From positions 1 to 64,000 of the forward strand of contig NZ_BMLS01000005.1 of assembly GCF_014645355.1 (NCBI RefSeq): a DNA stretch of 64,000 nucleotides, read 5' to 3'. Source of the DNA: Bowmanella pacifica. GTDB lineage: Bacteria; Pseudomonadota; Gammaproteobacteria; Enterobacterales; Alteromonadaceae. Positions 51,860 through 63,033 of this stretch are shown here, one piece after another. The first letter of the stretch is position 1. Each line of letters starts with the position of its first letter. The notes beneath the pieces were generated by a model. That model was not told the DNA's origin, made no database searches, and was given only the letters and a program-made list of their open reading frames with translations. Position numbers and translations under genes: made by a program.

Positions 51860-54495
51860 GTTTCACCGTGGTTTTGTTGATCTAATGTTGCGATCAGTTG
51901 TTTTTTAAGAGAAAGCTGTTCTTCCTGACTGAGAGCCAATCCTTGTGCGTTAGTCAGGATAAAAAGGTCTTCGGCACGTTCACCAATGGTGGTGATCTTA
52001 GCCATATGTAACGACAGGCCAAAGGCGACAAATTGCTGGCTGACTTTAGCCAATAGCCCCGGCGCGTCAAGGGCTTCCAGTTCCAACAGTGTCATATTGG
52101 CCTGGTTGGTAAAAAAGCGCATTTTTGTGGGGACGCTTAATTGTTTCATACGCCTTGGCATCTTGCGGTTGTTTATATGCTGATGACCAGGCTTGGCCAG
52201 TTGGGTCAGTATGGCGTTTTTCAGACTCTGGCGACGGGAAGCGGAATCAATGCGGCCACCGTCCTGTTCAAGAATTATAAAGCTATCCAGTACATAACCA
52301 TCCTGAGTGCCCATTATCTGAGCATCATGAATGGAACAATTGCGGCTATCCAATACCGAGGCTACCTGAGCAAATAAACTGGCGCGATCGCGCCCGTACA
52401 GCATCAATTCGGTTCCCGCTTTGGAGGTATCATCTGACAGTTCCACCAAGATCTGCTGCTCGTCGAGCTCTTCATGGCCCAGGATCACGCTGGTGTGCCA
52501 AACTAACTGGCTGGCCTTAAAGCGGACAAAATAATCCCAGTCCAGGCGGTGCCATAGCCCGGTGACCTGTTCAAGATCATGGCCTTGCTCTCGCAGTAGG
52601 GTGAGGGCTTCCTGCTTATGTTCATTAACCAACGACTGCAGGTCAATTTGGCACTCCAGACCGTTCTCCAGCGCTTTGCGGGTCATCTGATAGAGTTCAC
52701 GTAATAAGGCTGACTTCCAATCGTTCCAAAGGTTATCGTTGGTGGCGCGAATATCCGCCAGGGTGAGCGCGTACAGGTGATTTAGGTAAGCCTTATTACG
52801 AACTTTTCCGGCAAAGTCGCGGATCACTTCTGGATCGTAGATGTCTCGGCGCTGTGCGGTAACCGACATCAATAGATGTTGTTCAACTAACCAAACGGCC
52901 AGTTCGGTGTCTTTCACCGATAATTCATGTTGCTGACAAAAGGCCTGTAAGTCGGCTGCCCCCAGCTTGGAGTGGTCACCTCCACGGCCCTTACCTATAT
53001 CATGGAAAAGCGCGGCAATATAAAGTAACTCTGGTTTATCCAGGTTCTGCATTATACGGTGACAACGGGGGAAGCTCTTGGCGCCTTCGGGTTGCGAGTA
53101 GCTATATATGTGCTTTATCAGCCTATGTGTGTGTTCATCCACGGTATAAGCGTGGAAAAGATCAAATTGCATCATGCCCACGATCTGATTCCACTCAGGC
53201 AGGTAAGCCTGCATGATGCCGTGCTTATGGGCTAAATCCCAGGCCAAACCAAAAAAGTTGGGATGGCGAAGCAATTGCATGAAGCGCTGCCGGCAATCTT
53301 CATGCTCGCAAAAATAGTGTTCGCGAAAACGTCGTCTGGCATTTCGTAACAAACGCAGTGTGGCCGAGTGCAGTCCCTGGGTCTGAGGTGTATCCGCCAC
53401 CAAAAGTAAGAAACTTAACAGTCTCTCGGGGCTATCAAATACGTTTTCATGACGAGCTTGCAACAGTCCATCGGCGAGGGCAAAGTCGTGATTGATAAGC
53501 TGGTAATCGCGAACTTTGAGGGCCAGTATGTCTTGGCGAAAATGCTGTAACAGCATTTCGTTCAGTTCGCTAATACGTCGAACCGTGCGAAAGAACGCCT
53601 TCATCATGGTTTCGACCGATGCTTTTCCTTCATCCCCATAACCCAGGCGTTTGGCCACTTGCGGTTGATAGTCAAACAGCAGCCGGTTTTCACTGCGTCC
53701 GGCTACGAGGTGCAGACTAAATCGGATACGCCATAAGTGGTTTCGGCACTCAATAAGCTCTTCGAATTCTCGGGCGGTAAAATAGCCATGTTCTACTAAC
53801 TCGCGACCTTTAAGCACTTTGAAATGCTTCTTGGCAACCCAGCCAATGCTTTGGATGTCGCGTAAGCAACCTGGGTTTTCCTTAACATTGGGTTCCAGGT
53901 TGTAGGAGGTGCCATTAAACTTGGCATGACGTTGAATCTGTTCTTCATATTTAGCCAGGAAAAAATCCTGGCTGCTCCAAAATTCTCTGCTTTGAACCTT
54001 GGTCTGCAACTGTTCAAAGGTGCTCAGGCTGCCGCATAACAGCCTGGCTTCAATCAGGTTGGTGGCAATGGTGATATCCTGGTTTGCCAGCTTGATCGTT
54101 TCTTTGACGGTGCGTACCGCCTGACCTACATCCAGGCCAATATCCCATAGCAGGGTGATAAAACTGCCCAGCTTTTCTTTTATCTGGTCATTGGGCGCTT
54201 TGACGCTGAGCAGCAGTAGATCTACATCTGAATAGGGCTGTAACTGACCTCTACCGTAGCCGCCGACGGCGACCAGCGACACATCCTGGTATTGATCCAG
54301 TTCTAGCAGTTGCCAGGCTTGGCGAAGCAACGCATCAACAAACACGGCTCGACCTGTAACAAGGTGATCAACGTCCACCTGCGAGGACTCGCTGTGTAGC
54401 CAGCGGTAACTTGCCTCAACACAGGCTTTAAACGCCGCAACGTCTTCCACGTTGTTCAGCTGTTTAATATCACCTAGCAGGTTTTGCAGCGCCAA
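51847..54495 (-). CDS. glnD: PII uridylyltransferase / uridylyl-removing enzyme
   Basis: Bifunctional nitrogen sensor that modifies PII proteins according to glutamine. 882 residues: a nucleotidyltransferase domain with [19 protein letters not shown] (about 81-99), an HD domain with [17 protein letters not shown] (about 490-506) and [11 protein letters not shown], and two C-terminal ACT domains for glutamine. The start appears to be a TTG with AAGGGG upstream; the next ATG is far inside the conserved region. Lies 14 bp after map. Confidence 0.96.
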   Translation of the reverse strand: MALQNLLGDIKQLNNVEDVAAFKACVEASYRWLHSESSQVDVDHLVTGRAVFVDALLRQAWQLLELDQYQDVSLVAVGGYGRGQLQPYSDVDLLLLSVKAPNDQIKEKLGSFITLLWDIGLDVGQAVRTVKETIKLANQDITIATNLIEARLLCGSLSTFEQLQTKVQSREFWSSQDFFLAKYEEQIQRHAKFNGTSYNLEPNVKENPGCLRDIQSIGWVAKKHFKVLKGRELVEHGYFTAREFEELIECRNHLWRIRFSLHLVAGRSENRLLFDYQPQVAKRLGYGDEGKASVETMMKAFFRTVRRISELNEMLLQHFRQDILALKVRDYQLINHDFALADGLLQARHENVFDSPERLLSFLLLVADTPQTQGLHSATLRLLRNARRRFREHYFCEHEDCRQRFMQLLRHPNFFGLAWDLAHKHGIMQAYLPEWNQIVGMMQFDLFHAYTVDEHTHRLIKHIYSYSQPEGAKSFPRCHRIMQNLDKPELLYIAALFHDIGKGRGGDHSKLGAADLQAFCQQHELSVKDTELAVWLVEQHLLMSVTAQRRDIYDPEVIRDFAGKVRNKAYLNHLYALTLADIRATNDNLWNDWKSALLRELYQMTRKALENGLECQIDLQSLVNEHKQEALTLLREQGHDLEQVTGLWHRLDWDYFVRFKASQLVWHTSVILGHEELDEQQILVELSDDTSKAGTELMLYGRDRASLFAQVASVLDSRNCSIHDAQIMGTQDGYVLDSFIILEQDGGRIDSASRRQSLKNAILTQLAKPGHQHINNRKMPRRMKQLSVPTKMRFFTNQANMTLLELEALDAPGLLAKVSQQFVAFGLSLHMAKITTIGERAEDLFILTNAQGLALSQEEQLSLKKQLIATLDQQNHGETCQN

Positions 54496-54509
54496 GACTC
54501 GCCCCTTGT

Positions 54510-55295
54510 TTAGTGATTGATGATGCGAGCCAGGGTATCGTCGCTACGCAGCGTCAAAATTTCACAGCCGTTGGCTGTCACCAAAATCGTATGTTCCCAC
54601 TGGGCGCTCAGGCTGCGGTCTTTGGTCACTACTGTCCAACCATCTTTCAGCAGCTTAGACTGACGCTTACCAGCATTGATCATAGGTTCAATGGTCAGAC
54701 ACATGCCTTCCTGCAGGACTTCACCCGTACCCGGGCGCCCATAATGCAGAACCTGAGGTTCTTCATGGAAGTCAGCCCCGATGCCGTGACCGCAGTATTC
54801 GCGTACCACCGAGTAACCGTGTTGCTCGGCATGCACCTGAATAACATGGCCGATATCGCCTAAATGCACTCCCGGGCGTACTAGCTCGATACCTTGGTAC
54901 ATACATTCTTGTGTCACGCGAATTAAGCGCTCAGCCAAAATAGACGGTTGACCCACAACAAACATTTTGGATGTATCACCGTGATAACCATCTTTGATGA
55001 CGGTCACATCAATATTGATGATATCGCCGTCTTTCAGCACTTTATCGGATGGGATGCCATGACAGATAACATGGTTCACCGAGGTACAGATGGACTTGGG
55101 AAAACCATGGTAGTCCAAGGGGGCCGGGACGGCCTGCTGCTGATTGACAATATAGTCGTGGCAGATGGCATTGAGCTCATCTGTGGTAACACCCTTCTTT
55201 ACATAAGGGCCAATCATCTCCAGAACTTCCGCAGCCAGTTGGCCGGCGATTCTCATTTTGGCGATTTCTTCAGGGGTTTTGATTATGGCTGTCAA
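54510..55295 (-). CDS. map: Methionine aminopeptidase type I
   Basis: Removes the initiator Met. 261 residues. Metal ligands are visible in DVTVIKDGYHGDTS (two Asp), YCGHGIGADFHEEP (His, Glu) and LTIEPMIN (Glu); the last Glu is in SAQWEHTI. The start is a TTG (MTAIIKTPEEIAKM aligns end to end with the E. coli N-terminus MAISIKTPEDIEKM), which may keep expression low. Divergent from rpsB. Confidence 0.97.
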   Translation of the reverse strand: MTAIIKTPEEIAKMRIAGQLAAEVLEMIGPYVKKGVTTDELNAICHDYIVNQQQAVPAPLDYHGFPKSICTSVNHVICHGIPSDKVLKDGDIINIDVTVIKDGYHGDTSKMFVVGQPSILAERLIRVTQECMYQGIELVRPGVHLGDIGHVIQVHAEQHGYSVVREYCGHGIGADFHEEPQVLHYGRPGTGEVLQEGMCLTIEPMINAGKRQSKLLKDGWTVVTKDRSLSAQWEHTILVTANGCEILTLRSDDTLARIINH

Positions 55296-55397
55296 AAGGA
55301 TTCCAACGTCATATCAGTAATAAAACAACAGGCCGCATTCTAGCGGCTAGGCACCTTACTGTATAGGTGCGATTGGCGCGGATAAAATAACCCGTGG

Positions 55398-55427
55398 TTG
55401 TAAGTTATAGCTGCTTTATGGTATAAA
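55398..55427 (+). promoter_or_regulatory. Candidate rpsB promoter
   Basis: TTGTAA and TATAAA are 18 bp apart and are followed by a GC-rich stretch (GCGCGCGC), which resembles a stringent discriminator as in other ribosomal promoters. Confidence 0.6.
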
Positions 55428-55439
55428 GCGCGCGCATTT

Positions 55440-55583
55440 TGTCCGCCTTACTAAAAGGCGGCGGGTGTAAAACTAAATAACACACATGCATCGACACGGT
55501 TTTCGGGGTGTCTGGCGGGGTTTACCCTTAAGGATCGAAGACTGGGATGCATGGAGGCCTAACCCCATTTGAGGAAAAATCTA
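55440..55583 (+). promoter_or_regulatory. rpsB leader, predicted S2 autoregulatory structure
   Basis: About 140 nt of untranslated leader. CATGCATC (55485-55492) pairs perfectly with GATGCATG (55546-55553), enclosing a second stem, GACAC with GTGTC, around 55493-55512. Gammaproteobacterial rpsB leaders are bound by S2 (RpsB) to repress rpsB-tsf; that this leader works the same way is inferred from position and structure. Confidence 0.6.
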
Positions 55584-56312
55584 ATGGCAAACGTATCTAT
55601 GCGTGACATGCTGCAAGCCGGCGTGCACTTCGGTCACCAGACCCGTTACTGGAACCCGAAAATGAAACCTTTCATCTTCGGTGCACGTAACAAGGTTCAT
55701 ATCATCAACCTGGAAAAAACCGTTCCTTTGTTCAACAACGCATTGAACTTCCTGTCTGGCGTTTCTGCCCGTAAAGGTAAGATCTTGTTTGTTGGTACCA
55801 AGCGCGCGGCATCTGAAGCTGTTAAAGAAGCAGCACAGAGCTGTGACCAGTTCTATGTGAACAAGCGCTGGTTGGGCGGTATGCTGACCAACTGGAAAAC
55901 CGTTCGTCAGTCCATCAAGCGTCTGAAAGATCTGGAACAGCAAGCTCAGGACGGTACGTTCGAGAAGCTGACCAAGAAAGAAGCGCTGATGCTGACTCGC
56001 GAAATGGCCAAGCTGGAATCTAGCCTGGGTGGTATCAAGGACATGGGCGGTCTGCCTGATGTTCTGTTTGTGGTCGATGCCGACCATGAGCACATTGCCA
56101 TCACTGAAGCCAGAAACCTGGGTATCCCAGTTGTATCTGTAGTAGATACCAACTCTGATCCAGACGGCGTAGACTACATCATCCCAGGTAACGACGACGC
56201 TATCCGTGCCGTTCAGTTGTACCTGAATGCTGCTGCTGCTGCTGTTAACCAGGGTCGCGAACAGAACCTGGAAACTCAGGCTGAAAGCGACGACTTCGTA
56301 GAAGCTGAATAA
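55584..56312 (+). CDS. rpsB: 30S ribosomal protein S2
   Basis: 242 residues from the ATG at 55584 (GAGGAAAAA upstream). The protein starts [20 protein letters not shown] and contains [20 protein letters not shown], in parts, and [22 protein letters not shown]-type C-terminal blocks. First gene of the essential rpsB-to-bamA cluster. Codon use is strongly biased, as expected for an abundant ribosomal protein. Confidence 0.98.
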   Translation: MANVSMRDMLQAGVHFGHQTRYWNPKMKPFIFGARNKVHIINLEKTVPLFNNALNFLSGVSARKGKILFVGTKRAASEAVKEAAQSCDQFYVNKRWLGGMLTNWKTVRQSIKRLKDLEQQAQDGTFEKLTKKEALMLTREMAKLESSLGGIKDMGGLPDVLFVVDADHEHIAITEARNLGIPVVSVVDTNSDPDGVDYIIPGNDDAIRAVQLYLNAAAAAVNQGREQNLETQAESDDFVEAE

Positions 56313-56370
56313 TCGTCATCCCTTTGTCACGGCAGGCTGGAAAACTGGTCTGTCTGGAGGATGTCATAGC

Positions 56371-56394
56371 ACAAGGGCGTTAAGCCCTTGTGTT
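56371..56394 (+). promoter_or_regulatory. rpsB-tsf intercistronic hairpin
   Basis: CACAAGGGC and GCCCTTGTG form a 9-bp stem 32 bp before the tsf start. It lacks a clean T-run, so it is more likely a partial attenuator or processing site than a full terminator. Confidence 0.6.
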
Positions 56395-56425
56395 CCATAC
56401 GAACAAATCTACTGAGGAAAACAAA

Positions 56426-57298
56426 ATGGCAGTGACTGCAGCCCTAGTAAAAGAACTTCGTGAGCGTACCGGTGCCGGTATGCTGGATTGTAAAAAAGCG
56501 CTGGAAGAAACCGCTGGTGATATCGAACTGGCGATTGAGAATATGCGCAAATCTGGTCAGGCTAAAGCCGCCAAGAAAGCTGGCCGTATTGCCGCTGAAG
56601 GTGTGATCCTGACTGCCGTTGAAGGCAATGTTGCAGTAATGGTTGAACTGAACTGTGAAACTGACTTCGTTGCCCGTGACGAAAGCTTCCTGGCTTTCGG
56701 TGCTAAAGTTGTTGCTCTGGCTCTGGCCAATAAAGTAAACGACGTAGAAGTGCTGAATGGTTTAGAAATTGACGGCGCTAAAGTTTCTGACGTGCGTGAT
56801 ACCCTGGTTGCTAAAATCGGTGAAAACATCGCTGTTCGTCGCGTAGTGACCATTGAAGGTGACAACCTGGGTGCTTACGTACACGGTGGTCGTATTGGTG
56901 TTCTGGCTATCCTGCAAGGTGGTGAGAGCGACCTGGCTAAAGACGTTGCCATGCACGTTGCCGCCAGCAACCCACAATTTGTTAAGCCTGAGCAAGTACC
57001 TGCCGAAGTGGTAGAGAAAGAAAAGGCGATTCAAATTGATATCGCTATGCAAAGCGGTAAGCCTGCTGACATCGCTGAGAAGATGGTTGCCGGCCGTATG
57101 AGCAAATTCACTGGCGAAATCAGCCTGACTGGTCAGCCTTTCGTTAAAGATCCTTCACAAACTGTTGGTCAGCTGCTGAAAGCGGCGAATGCCGATGCAG
57201 TTAACTTCGTGCGTTTCGAAGTGGGTGAAGGTATCGAGAAGAAGACCGAAGACTTCGCCGCAGAAGTACAGGCTCAGATGGCAGCCGCCAAGAAATAA
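56426..57298 (+). CDS. tsf: Elongation factor Ts
   Basis: Nucleotide exchange factor for EF-Tu. 290 residues from the ATG at 56426 (GAGGAAAAC upstream). The N-terminal signature is [18 protein letters not shown], and [11 protein letters not shown] carries the TDFV core motif. Co-transcribed with rpsB. A terminator follows at 57343. Confidence 0.98.
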   Translation: MAVTAALVKELRERTGAGMLDCKKALEETAGDIELAIENMRKSGQAKAAKKAGRIAAEGVILTAVEGNVAVMVELNCETDFVARDESFLAFGAKVVALALANKVNDVEVLNGLEIDGAKVSDVRDTLVAKIGENIAVRRVVTIEGDNLGAYVHGGRIGVLAILQGGESDLAKDVAMHVAASNPQFVKPEQVPAEVVEKEKAIQIDIAMQSGKPADIAEKMVAGRMSKFTGEISLTGQPFVKDPSQTVGQLLKAANADAVNFVRFEVGEGIEKKTEDFAAEVQAQMAAAKK

Positions 57299-57342
57299 AT
57301 AGAGTCTGTGACTTTTGCCTTAAGGCAATGTCATATAAACTA

Positions 57343-57368
57343 CGGGCACCTCAATTGGGGTGCCTTTT
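57343..57368 (+). terminator. tsf terminator
   Basis: GGCACC and GGTGCC pair around TCAATTGG, followed by TTTT; 45 bp after the tsf stop. Confidence 0.85.
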
Positions 57369-57485
57369 ACTATGTGGCGGATTTTCCAGGAAAATTTACC
57401 ATATACCCCAAAGACTTTACTGCTATGTCCGTTCACATTCGGGTAAAGCGCAGGTCAACCAGAATATACAGGAAGCATCTTTTCA

Positions 57486-58226
57486 ATGAGCATCAATCCA
57501 AAATCCGCCTATCGACGCATATTATTGAAACTCAGTGGTGAAGCCCTGATGGGCGAAGAGGGTTTTGGTATCGATCCCAAGGTATTGGATCGTATGGCCC
57601 AAGAAATAAAGGAACTGGTGGAGCTAGGTGTTCAAGTCGGGCTGGTTATCGGTGGCGGCAACTTATTTCGCGGTGAAGGCTTAGCCAAAGCCGGGATGAA
57701 TCGTGTGGTCGGAGACCATATGGGTATGTTGGCAACCGTGATGAACGGTCTGGCGATGCGTGATGCCTTGCACCGTGCCTTTGTAAACGCGCGACTGATG
57801 TCTGCCATTCCATTGAATGGCGTGTGTGACGCTTACAATTGGGCGGAAGCCATCAGCCTGCTGAAATCTGGTCGGGTGGTGATTTTTGCCGCCGGTACCG
57901 GCAATCCTTTCTTTACAACCGACTCCGCAGCCTGTTTACGCGGTATTGAAATCGAAGCTGATGCAGTACTTAAAGGCACTAAAGTGGATGGCGTGTATGA
58001 CTCGGATCCGGCAAAGAATCCCAACGCCGTTATGTATGAGCAACTAAGTTATCAGGAAGTGCTTGAGAAAGAACTCAAGGTGATGGATCTGGCCGCCTTT
58101 ACCCTGGCTCGCGATCATAATCTGCCGATTCGTGTATTCAACATGAACAAAGCAGGTTGCCTTAAGGCCGTGGTAATGGGTGAGGATGAAGGGACCTTGA
58201 TTGACCACTTGGATAAAATTAACTAA
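57486..58226 (+). CDS. pyrH: UMP kinase
   Basis: Hexameric bacterial UMP kinase, amino-acid-kinase fold, 246 residues. Visible blocks: [13 protein letters not shown] at the N-terminus, [27 protein letters not shown] and [22 protein letters not shown] precedes the ATG. Starts the second transcription block of the cluster, followed by frr with a 23-bp gap. Confidence 0.98.
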   Translation: MSINPKSAYRRILLKLSGEALMGEEGFGIDPKVLDRMAQEIKELVELGVQVGLVIGGGNLFRGEGLAKAGMNRVVGDHMGMLATVMNGLAMRDALHRAFVNARLMSAIPLNGVCDAYNWAEAISLLKSGRVVIFAAGTGNPFFTTDSAACLRGIEIEADAVLKGTKVDGVYDSDPAKNPNAVMYEQLSYQEVLEKELKVMDLAAFTLARDHNLPIRVFNMNKAGCLKAVVMGEDEGTLIDHLDKIN

Positions 58227-58249
58227 GCACTGCAGACAGGATTGAAAGC

Positions 58250-58807
58250 ATGATTAATGAAATTAAAAATGACGCCAAAGAGCGTATGAGCAAGTCCATC
58301 AATGCATTAAAAAGCCAATTCAGCAAGATTCGCACAGGTCGTGCGCATCCGAGTCTGCTGGATAGCATTGTGGTGTCTTACTATGGTTCCGATACGCCGC
58401 TGCGCCAAATTGCCAACGTGGTTGCCGAGGACGCGCGTACTTTGTCATTAACTGTGTTTGATAAAGCCGCTACCCAGGCCGTCGAAAAAGCCATTATGCA
58501 ATCTGATCTGGGCTTAAACCCCATGAGTACAGGTACCGTAATTCGTATTCCTCTGCCGCCATTGACCGAAGAGCGCCGTAAGGACCTGATCAAAGTGGTA
58601 CGTGGTGAAGCAGAACAAGGCCGTGTGGGTATTCGTAACGTGCGTCGTGATGCTAACGCTGGTATCAAAGACTTGGTGAAAGAAAAAGAAATCAGTGAGG
58701 ATGACGGCCGTCGCGCGGAAGATGATGTGCAGAAGCTGACAGACGATTTCATCAAGCAGATCGATCAACTGCTGGTGGAAAAAGAAAAAGAACTGATGGA
58801 AATCTGA
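58250..58807 (+). CDS. frr: Ribosome recycling factor
   Basis: 185 residues, the standard length. Contains [40 protein letters not shown] and the C-terminal [28 protein letters not shown] ending in coiled-coil form. Works with EF-G to split post-termination ribosomes. Followed by uppS. Confidence 0.98.
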   Translation: MINEIKNDAKERMSKSINALKSQFSKIRTGRAHPSLLDSIVVSYYGSDTPLRQIANVVAEDARTLSLTVFDKAATQAVEKAIMQSDLGLNPMSTGTVIRIPLPPLTEERRKDLIKVVRGEAEQGRVGIRNVRRDANAGIKDLVKEKEISEDDGRRAEDDVQKLTDDFIKQIDQLLVEKEKELMEI

Positions 58808-58841
58808 TCGATTTCAGATCGCTATCGGAGCAATTTCCAAC

Positions 58842-59567
58842 ATGTCTTCACAAAGCATTCCAAGGCACGTAGCCATTATTATGGACGGTAACGGGCGTTG
58901 GGCTAAGCAACGTGGCAAGATTCGTACCTTTGGCCATAAGGCCGGGGTCGAATCGGTGCGCAATGCAGTGGCCTATTCGCGTAAGAAAGGGATTGAAGTA
59001 CTGACCCTGTTTGCTTTTTCCAGTGAAAACTGGAATCGTCCAGCCGACGAAGTCGGCGTATTGATGGAGCTATTCAAATTCGTATTGAAGAGCGAAGTCA
59101 AACGCCTGCATAAAAATGATGTCAGGTTGAAGGTCGTTGGCGACCTCAGCCGCTTTGACGCTAAATTGGTCGAGCGCATCCGCGAAGCCGAAGCCCTGAC
59201 CGCCGAAAATCGCTCTTTGGTGTTAAACATCGCCGCTAACTACGGCGGTCGTTGGGACATCGTTCAGGCCGCCAGGCAACTGGCAGACAAAGTCAAAGCT
59301 GGAGAACTTACCAGCGCCCAAATTGACGAAGCCAGCTTCGATGCCCATACCTCTCTGGCAGGTTTTGCCGATTTGGATTTGTTGATCCGAACCGGTGGCG
59401 AGAGTAGGGTGAGTAATTTTCTGCTCTGGCAGTTGGCTTACGCTGAACTCTACTTTACGTCAGCCCTGTGGCCGGATTTCAATGAAGAGGAATTCGAGCT
59501 GGCTGTGGCCGATTTTTCCGCGCGCCAGCGGCGCTTCGGTAAAACCGGTGAACAGATAGAGGCATGA
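58842..59567 (+). CDS. uppS: Undecaprenyl diphosphate synthase
   Basis: Cis-prenyltransferase that makes the C55 lipid carrier for peptidoglycan and surface polysaccharides. 241 residues with IIMDGNGRWAKQRG (catalytic Asp), FAFSSENWNRP and the C-terminal RTGGESRVSNFLLWQLAYAE. First of the three envelope/isoprenoid genes of this cluster. Confidence 0.98.
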   Translation: MSSQSIPRHVAIIMDGNGRWAKQRGKIRTFGHKAGVESVRNAVAYSRKKGIEVLTLFAFSSENWNRPADEVGVLMELFKFVLKSEVKRLHKNDVRLKVVGDLSRFDAKLVERIREAEALTAENRSLVLNIAANYGGRWDIVQAARQLADKVKAGELTSAQIDEASFDAHTSLAGFADLDLLIRTGGESRVSNFLLWQLAYAELYFTSALWPDFNEEEFELAVADFSARQRRFGKTGEQIEA

Positions 59568-59586
59568 CGTTCTGAGGATCAACCCT

Positions 59587-60450
59587 TTGCTAAAACAACG
59601 TATAATCACCGCTTTGGTGTTGGCCCCCCTGGCGCTTGGCGCCATCCTGTTCCTGCCCTTAACCGGCTTTGAGCTTTGTATTGGCTTAATTGTTGGATTA
59701 GGGGCTTGGGAATGGGCCAATTTAATGAGTCTTGCCAGTCGCAAAGCCAAAGGCCTGTACACCTTATTGGTGATGGCAATTTGTGTAGCGCTAACCTGGT
59801 ATATTCCTACTGAGGAAATCTGGGTTCAAGGTCAGTTAACTCCGATTTATCTTGGCATCTTAAGTGTGGCTGCTCTGTGGTGGGCGGTGGCGCTGCTGAT
59901 GATTCTGGCGTATCCGCGCTACACCAGTATGTGGCGTAACAGCGTACCTATCCGGGGCTTATTCGGCCTGCTAACCTTGATTCCAACCTGGGTGGCCATC
60001 GTTACCCTACGCACCAAACTTTATGATATCGACCCCTTTTATGGCGCTTCCCTGATCTTCTATGTTTTGGGCATTGTCTGGGCGGCCGACATCGGTGCAT
60101 TTTTTGTCGGTGTTAAGTTTGGACGGCACAAGCTGCGTCCTAATGTGTCTCCCGGCAAAACTCTCGAAGGCTTACTGGGTGGTATTGCAGCGTCCTCTGC
60201 GATTATTGGTTTTGCCGCCCTGCATTATCAGGTCAATGCCAGCATGATTTGGACCCATATCCTGATTGGTGGACTGACGGTGGGTGTTTCTGCCCTGGGC
60301 GATTTAAATGAAAGCATGTTCAAGCGCTGCGTTGGCTGCAAGGACAGCGGTACTTTGTTGCCCGGGCATGGTGGTATTTTAGATCGAATTGACAGTCTGA
60401 CCGCTGCATTCCCTGTCTTTGCACTGTGCTATGTGCTGTGGATGACCTGA
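59587..60450 (+). CDS. cdsA: Phosphatidate cytidylyltransferase
   Basis: Makes CDP-diacylglycerol from phosphatidic acid and CTP. 287 residues, about eight membrane helices, with the C-terminal signature [25 protein letters not shown], in parts. The start is a TTG with GAGGA upstream; no ATG is available before the conserved first helix. It overlaps dxr by 1 nt (TGATG). Confidence 0.97.
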   Translation: MLKQRIITALVLAPLALGAILFLPLTGFELCIGLIVGLGAWEWANLMSLASRKAKGLYTLLVMAICVALTWYIPTEEIWVQGQLTPIYLGILSVAALWWAVALLMILAYPRYTSMWRNSVPIRGLFGLLTLIPTWVAIVTLRTKLYDIDPFYGASLIFYVLGIVWAADIGAFFVGVKFGRHKLRPNVSPGKTLEGLLGGIAASSAIIGFAALHYQVNASMIWTHILIGGLTVGVSALGDLNESMFKRCVGCKDSGTLLPGHGGILDRIDSLTAAFPVFALCYVLWMT

Positions 60451-61634
60451 TGCAGAGACTTTGTATTCTTGGCGCCACCGGTTCTATTGGGCAAAGTACC
60501 CTGGATGTGGTGGCACGCCATCCTGAGCGCTTTGATGTCGTGGCGTTAACTGGCCATCGCAATTTAACCTTGTTGGTTGAACAGGCGAAGCTGCATACCC
60601 CGCGCTTTCTGGTTGCTGCTGACAAGCAGGATTACCCTGTTCTGGCTCAGCTGGTAGCTGATGCCGGTGTTAGTTGTGAAGTTTTGGCCGGTGAAGAAGC
60701 CCTGGAATATGTCAGCGCCCATGCCGAGATTGATGTGGTGATGGCGGCCATTGTCGGTGCAGCAGGGCTGTTGCCAACCTTAGCCGCGGTCAAGGCCGGT
60801 AAAAGGGTGTTGCTGGCGAATAAAGAGGCATTAGTGATGTCTGGCCGACTGTTTATGCAGGCCGTGCGTGAGCATCAAGCAACTTTACTGCCCATCGATA
60901 GCGAGCATAACGCTATTTTTCAATGCTTGCCCCATGACTACAGCTACGGTGCGCCGGCTACATCTGGAATCAGTAAGATTTTGCTGACAGGATCGGGTGG
61001 GCCGTTTTTGCACAAGGCAATGCATGAGTTGGACGGTGTGACGCCGCAGCAGGCTTGTAAGCATCCAAATTGGAGCATGGGACGTAAGATTTCCGTCGAC
61101 TCTGCCACTATGATGAATAAAGGGCTGGAGTTTATCGAAGCCTGCTGGCTGTTCGGTTTAACTACAGAGCAAATTCAAGTGGTTATCCATCCGCAAAGTG
61201 TGATTCATTCTATGGTGCAATATCAGGATGGGTCGGTACTGGCGCAAATGGGCAACCCGGATATGCGGACCCCGATTGCCCATGCTTTGGCGTATCCAAA
61301 GCGCATTGAGGCCGGGGTGGCGCCCTTGGATTTTGCTGCCTTAGCGGATTTCTCCTTTCAGTATCCCGACTATACGCGTTATCCTAACCTAAAGTTGGCC
61401 ATTGACGCTTGTCAGGCTGGGCAATATGCCACTACCAGTCTGAATGCCGCCAATGAAATAGCCGTCGAGGCGTTTTTACTGGGCAAGATTCGCTTTACGC
61501 AAATCGCCGGTGTGAACGAACACGTATTGCAATCTATTGACGCGTTAGAATTGAACAATATTGACACTGTATTAAACGTAGACCGCCGGGCCCGTGAATT
61601 GGCCACCTCGCTAGTGGCTAGGTGGCAGGGATGA
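60450..61634 (+). CDS. dxr: 1-deoxy-D-xylulose 5-phosphate reductoisomerase
   Basis: Second step of the MEP isoprenoid pathway; uses NADPH and a divalent metal. 394 residues with the NADPH loop [26 protein letters not shown] (metal Glu), SGGPFLHK and [20 protein letters not shown], in parts. Start at the ATG at 60450, overlapping the cdsA stop. Together with uppS it supplies isoprenoid precursor and carrier lipid. Confidence 0.97.
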   Translation: MQRLCILGATGSIGQSTLDVVARHPERFDVVALTGHRNLTLLVEQAKLHTPRFLVAADKQDYPVLAQLVADAGVSCEVLAGEEALEYVSAHAEIDVVMAAIVGAAGLLPTLAAVKAGKRVLLANKEALVMSGRLFMQAVREHQATLLPIDSEHNAIFQCLPHDYSYGAPATSGISKILLTGSGGPFLHKAMHELDGVTPQQACKHPNWSMGRKISVDSATMMNKGLEFIEACWLFGLTTEQIQVVIHPQSVIHSMVQYQDGSVLAQMGNPDMRTPIAHALAYPKRIEAGVAPLDFAALADFSFQYPDYTRYPNLKLAIDACQAGQYATTSLNAANEIAVEAFLLGKIRFTQIAGVNEHVLQSIDALELNNIDTVLNVDRRARELATSLVARWQG

Positions 61635-62986
61635 TTTTGTCGTTCCTCAATAACCTGGTGTTTTTTGTTATTGCCCTTGGGGTGCTGGTGGCCGTGCATG
61701 AATGGGGGCATTTTATTGTTGCCCGTTGGTGCGGTGTTAAAGTTCAGCGCTTTTCGGTTGGGTTTGGCAAGCCGTTGTGGCGCCGTATAGACCGTCATGG
61801 TACAGAGTTTGTCTTGGCCGGTATTCCTCTGGGCGGCTATGTAAAAATGCTGGATGAACGGGTAGAGCCTGTATCAGACGCAGATTTGCCCCGTGCTTTT
61901 AACCGTCAATCTGTTTATAAGCGTATTGCCATCATTGCGGCCGGCCCGATAACTAACTTTTTGTTTGCCATTATCGCCCTGATGTTTATGTACATGTTGG
62001 GGGTGGAGACCGTTAAACCTGTGGTGGGCGACGTGCCAGCGCAGTCTATTGCTGCCCGCGCTTTCGTGCAGCCTGGTATGCAGATTACCCATGTAGGTGG
62101 ACGAGAAACCCTGGATTGGGAAGCAGTTAATCTTGAACTCGTGTCGCATATTGGTAAAGACGAAATGGCGCTCGATGCCATCTGGCCAGATTCCGGCCAA
62201 AAGGTGAGTGTGCACTTTGATCTTCGACAGTGGCAATTTGACCCAGACAAAGATTCTGCACTTATCAGCCTGGGGCTGGTACCATACCGTCCGGCTATTA
62301 CCACCGAAATTGCACAAGTGGCTGATGACTCACCGGCCAAGGCCGCGGGATTAAAGGTCGGCGACAAAATTGTCCAGATACAGGGAACTCCCGTGCAAAA
62401 TTGGGAACAAATAGTGGACTTGATTGGTGCACATCCCAATCAAGTTTTGCCTTTTGCATTGGAGCGTGATGGTTATTTAACGCGCCTTGATGTCAAACTG
62501 GGGCAGCGGGAAGGGCCAAATGGCCTGCAAGGCTACCTCGGTGTGGTTCCCAGCATGGACGAGTGGCCAGAGTCTTATCGCTTTACCCATCAGTACGGCC
62601 CTGTTGGTGCGCTGGTGGAAGGTGCGGATAAAACATGGCGCTGGATGGTGCTAAGTGTGGAAATGATCGGCAAGTTGATCAGTGGGGATGTGTCGGTAAA
62701 AAACCTCAGTGGCCCGATTTCTATTGCCCAGGGGGCAGGAGCCAGTGCAGGTTATGGCCTGGTGTATTTTTTGAGTTTTCTCGCCTTAATTAGCGTGAAT
62801 CTTGGAATCATTAACCTTTTGCCGTTACCGGTACTTGATGGCGGACACCTACTCTATTATTTTATTGAGCTTTTAACGGGTCGGCCGGTACCGGAATCGG
62901 TTCAGGAAATAGGGTTTCGCATCGGTGGCGCATTGTTGCTACTGCTGATGACGATAGCCATCGTCAATGATATAGCTCGCTTGTAG
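61631..62986 (+). CDS. rseP: Site-2 intramembrane protease RseP
   Basis: Zinc metalloprotease that cleaves RseA to release sigma-E and clears signal peptides. 451 residues with HEWGH (His23, Glu24, His27), two periplasmic PDZ domains (about 115-300, with [19 protein letters not shown]) and the membrane [12 protein letters not shown] aspartate. The ATG at 61631 overlaps the dxr stop (ATGA). Directly precedes bamA, as in most gammaproteobacteria. Confidence 0.97.
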   Translation: MILSFLNNLVFFVIALGVLVAVHEWGHFIVARWCGVKVQRFSVGFGKPLWRRIDRHGTEFVLAGIPLGGYVKMLDERVEPVSDADLPRAFNRQSVYKRIAIIAAGPITNFLFAIIALMFMYMLGVETVKPVVGDVPAQSIAARAFVQPGMQITHVGGRETLDWEAVNLELVSHIGKDEMALDAIWPDSGQKVSVHFDLRQWQFDPDKDSALISLGLVPYRPAITTEIAQVADDSPAKAAGLKVGDKIVQIQGTPVQNWEQIVDLIGAHPNQVLPFALERDGYLTRLDVKLGQREGPNGLQGYLGVVPSMDEWPESYRFTHQYGPVGALVEGADKTWRWMVLSVEMIGKLISGDVSVKNLSGPISIAQGAGASAGYGLVYFLSFLALISVNLGIINLLPLPVLDGGHLLYYFIELLTGRPVPESVQEIGFRIGGALLLLLMTIAIVNDIARL

Positions 62987-63033
62987 GCTGAAGGCGTATA
63001 GCGAAACCCAGAAGTTTGGAAGAATAATAGTAA

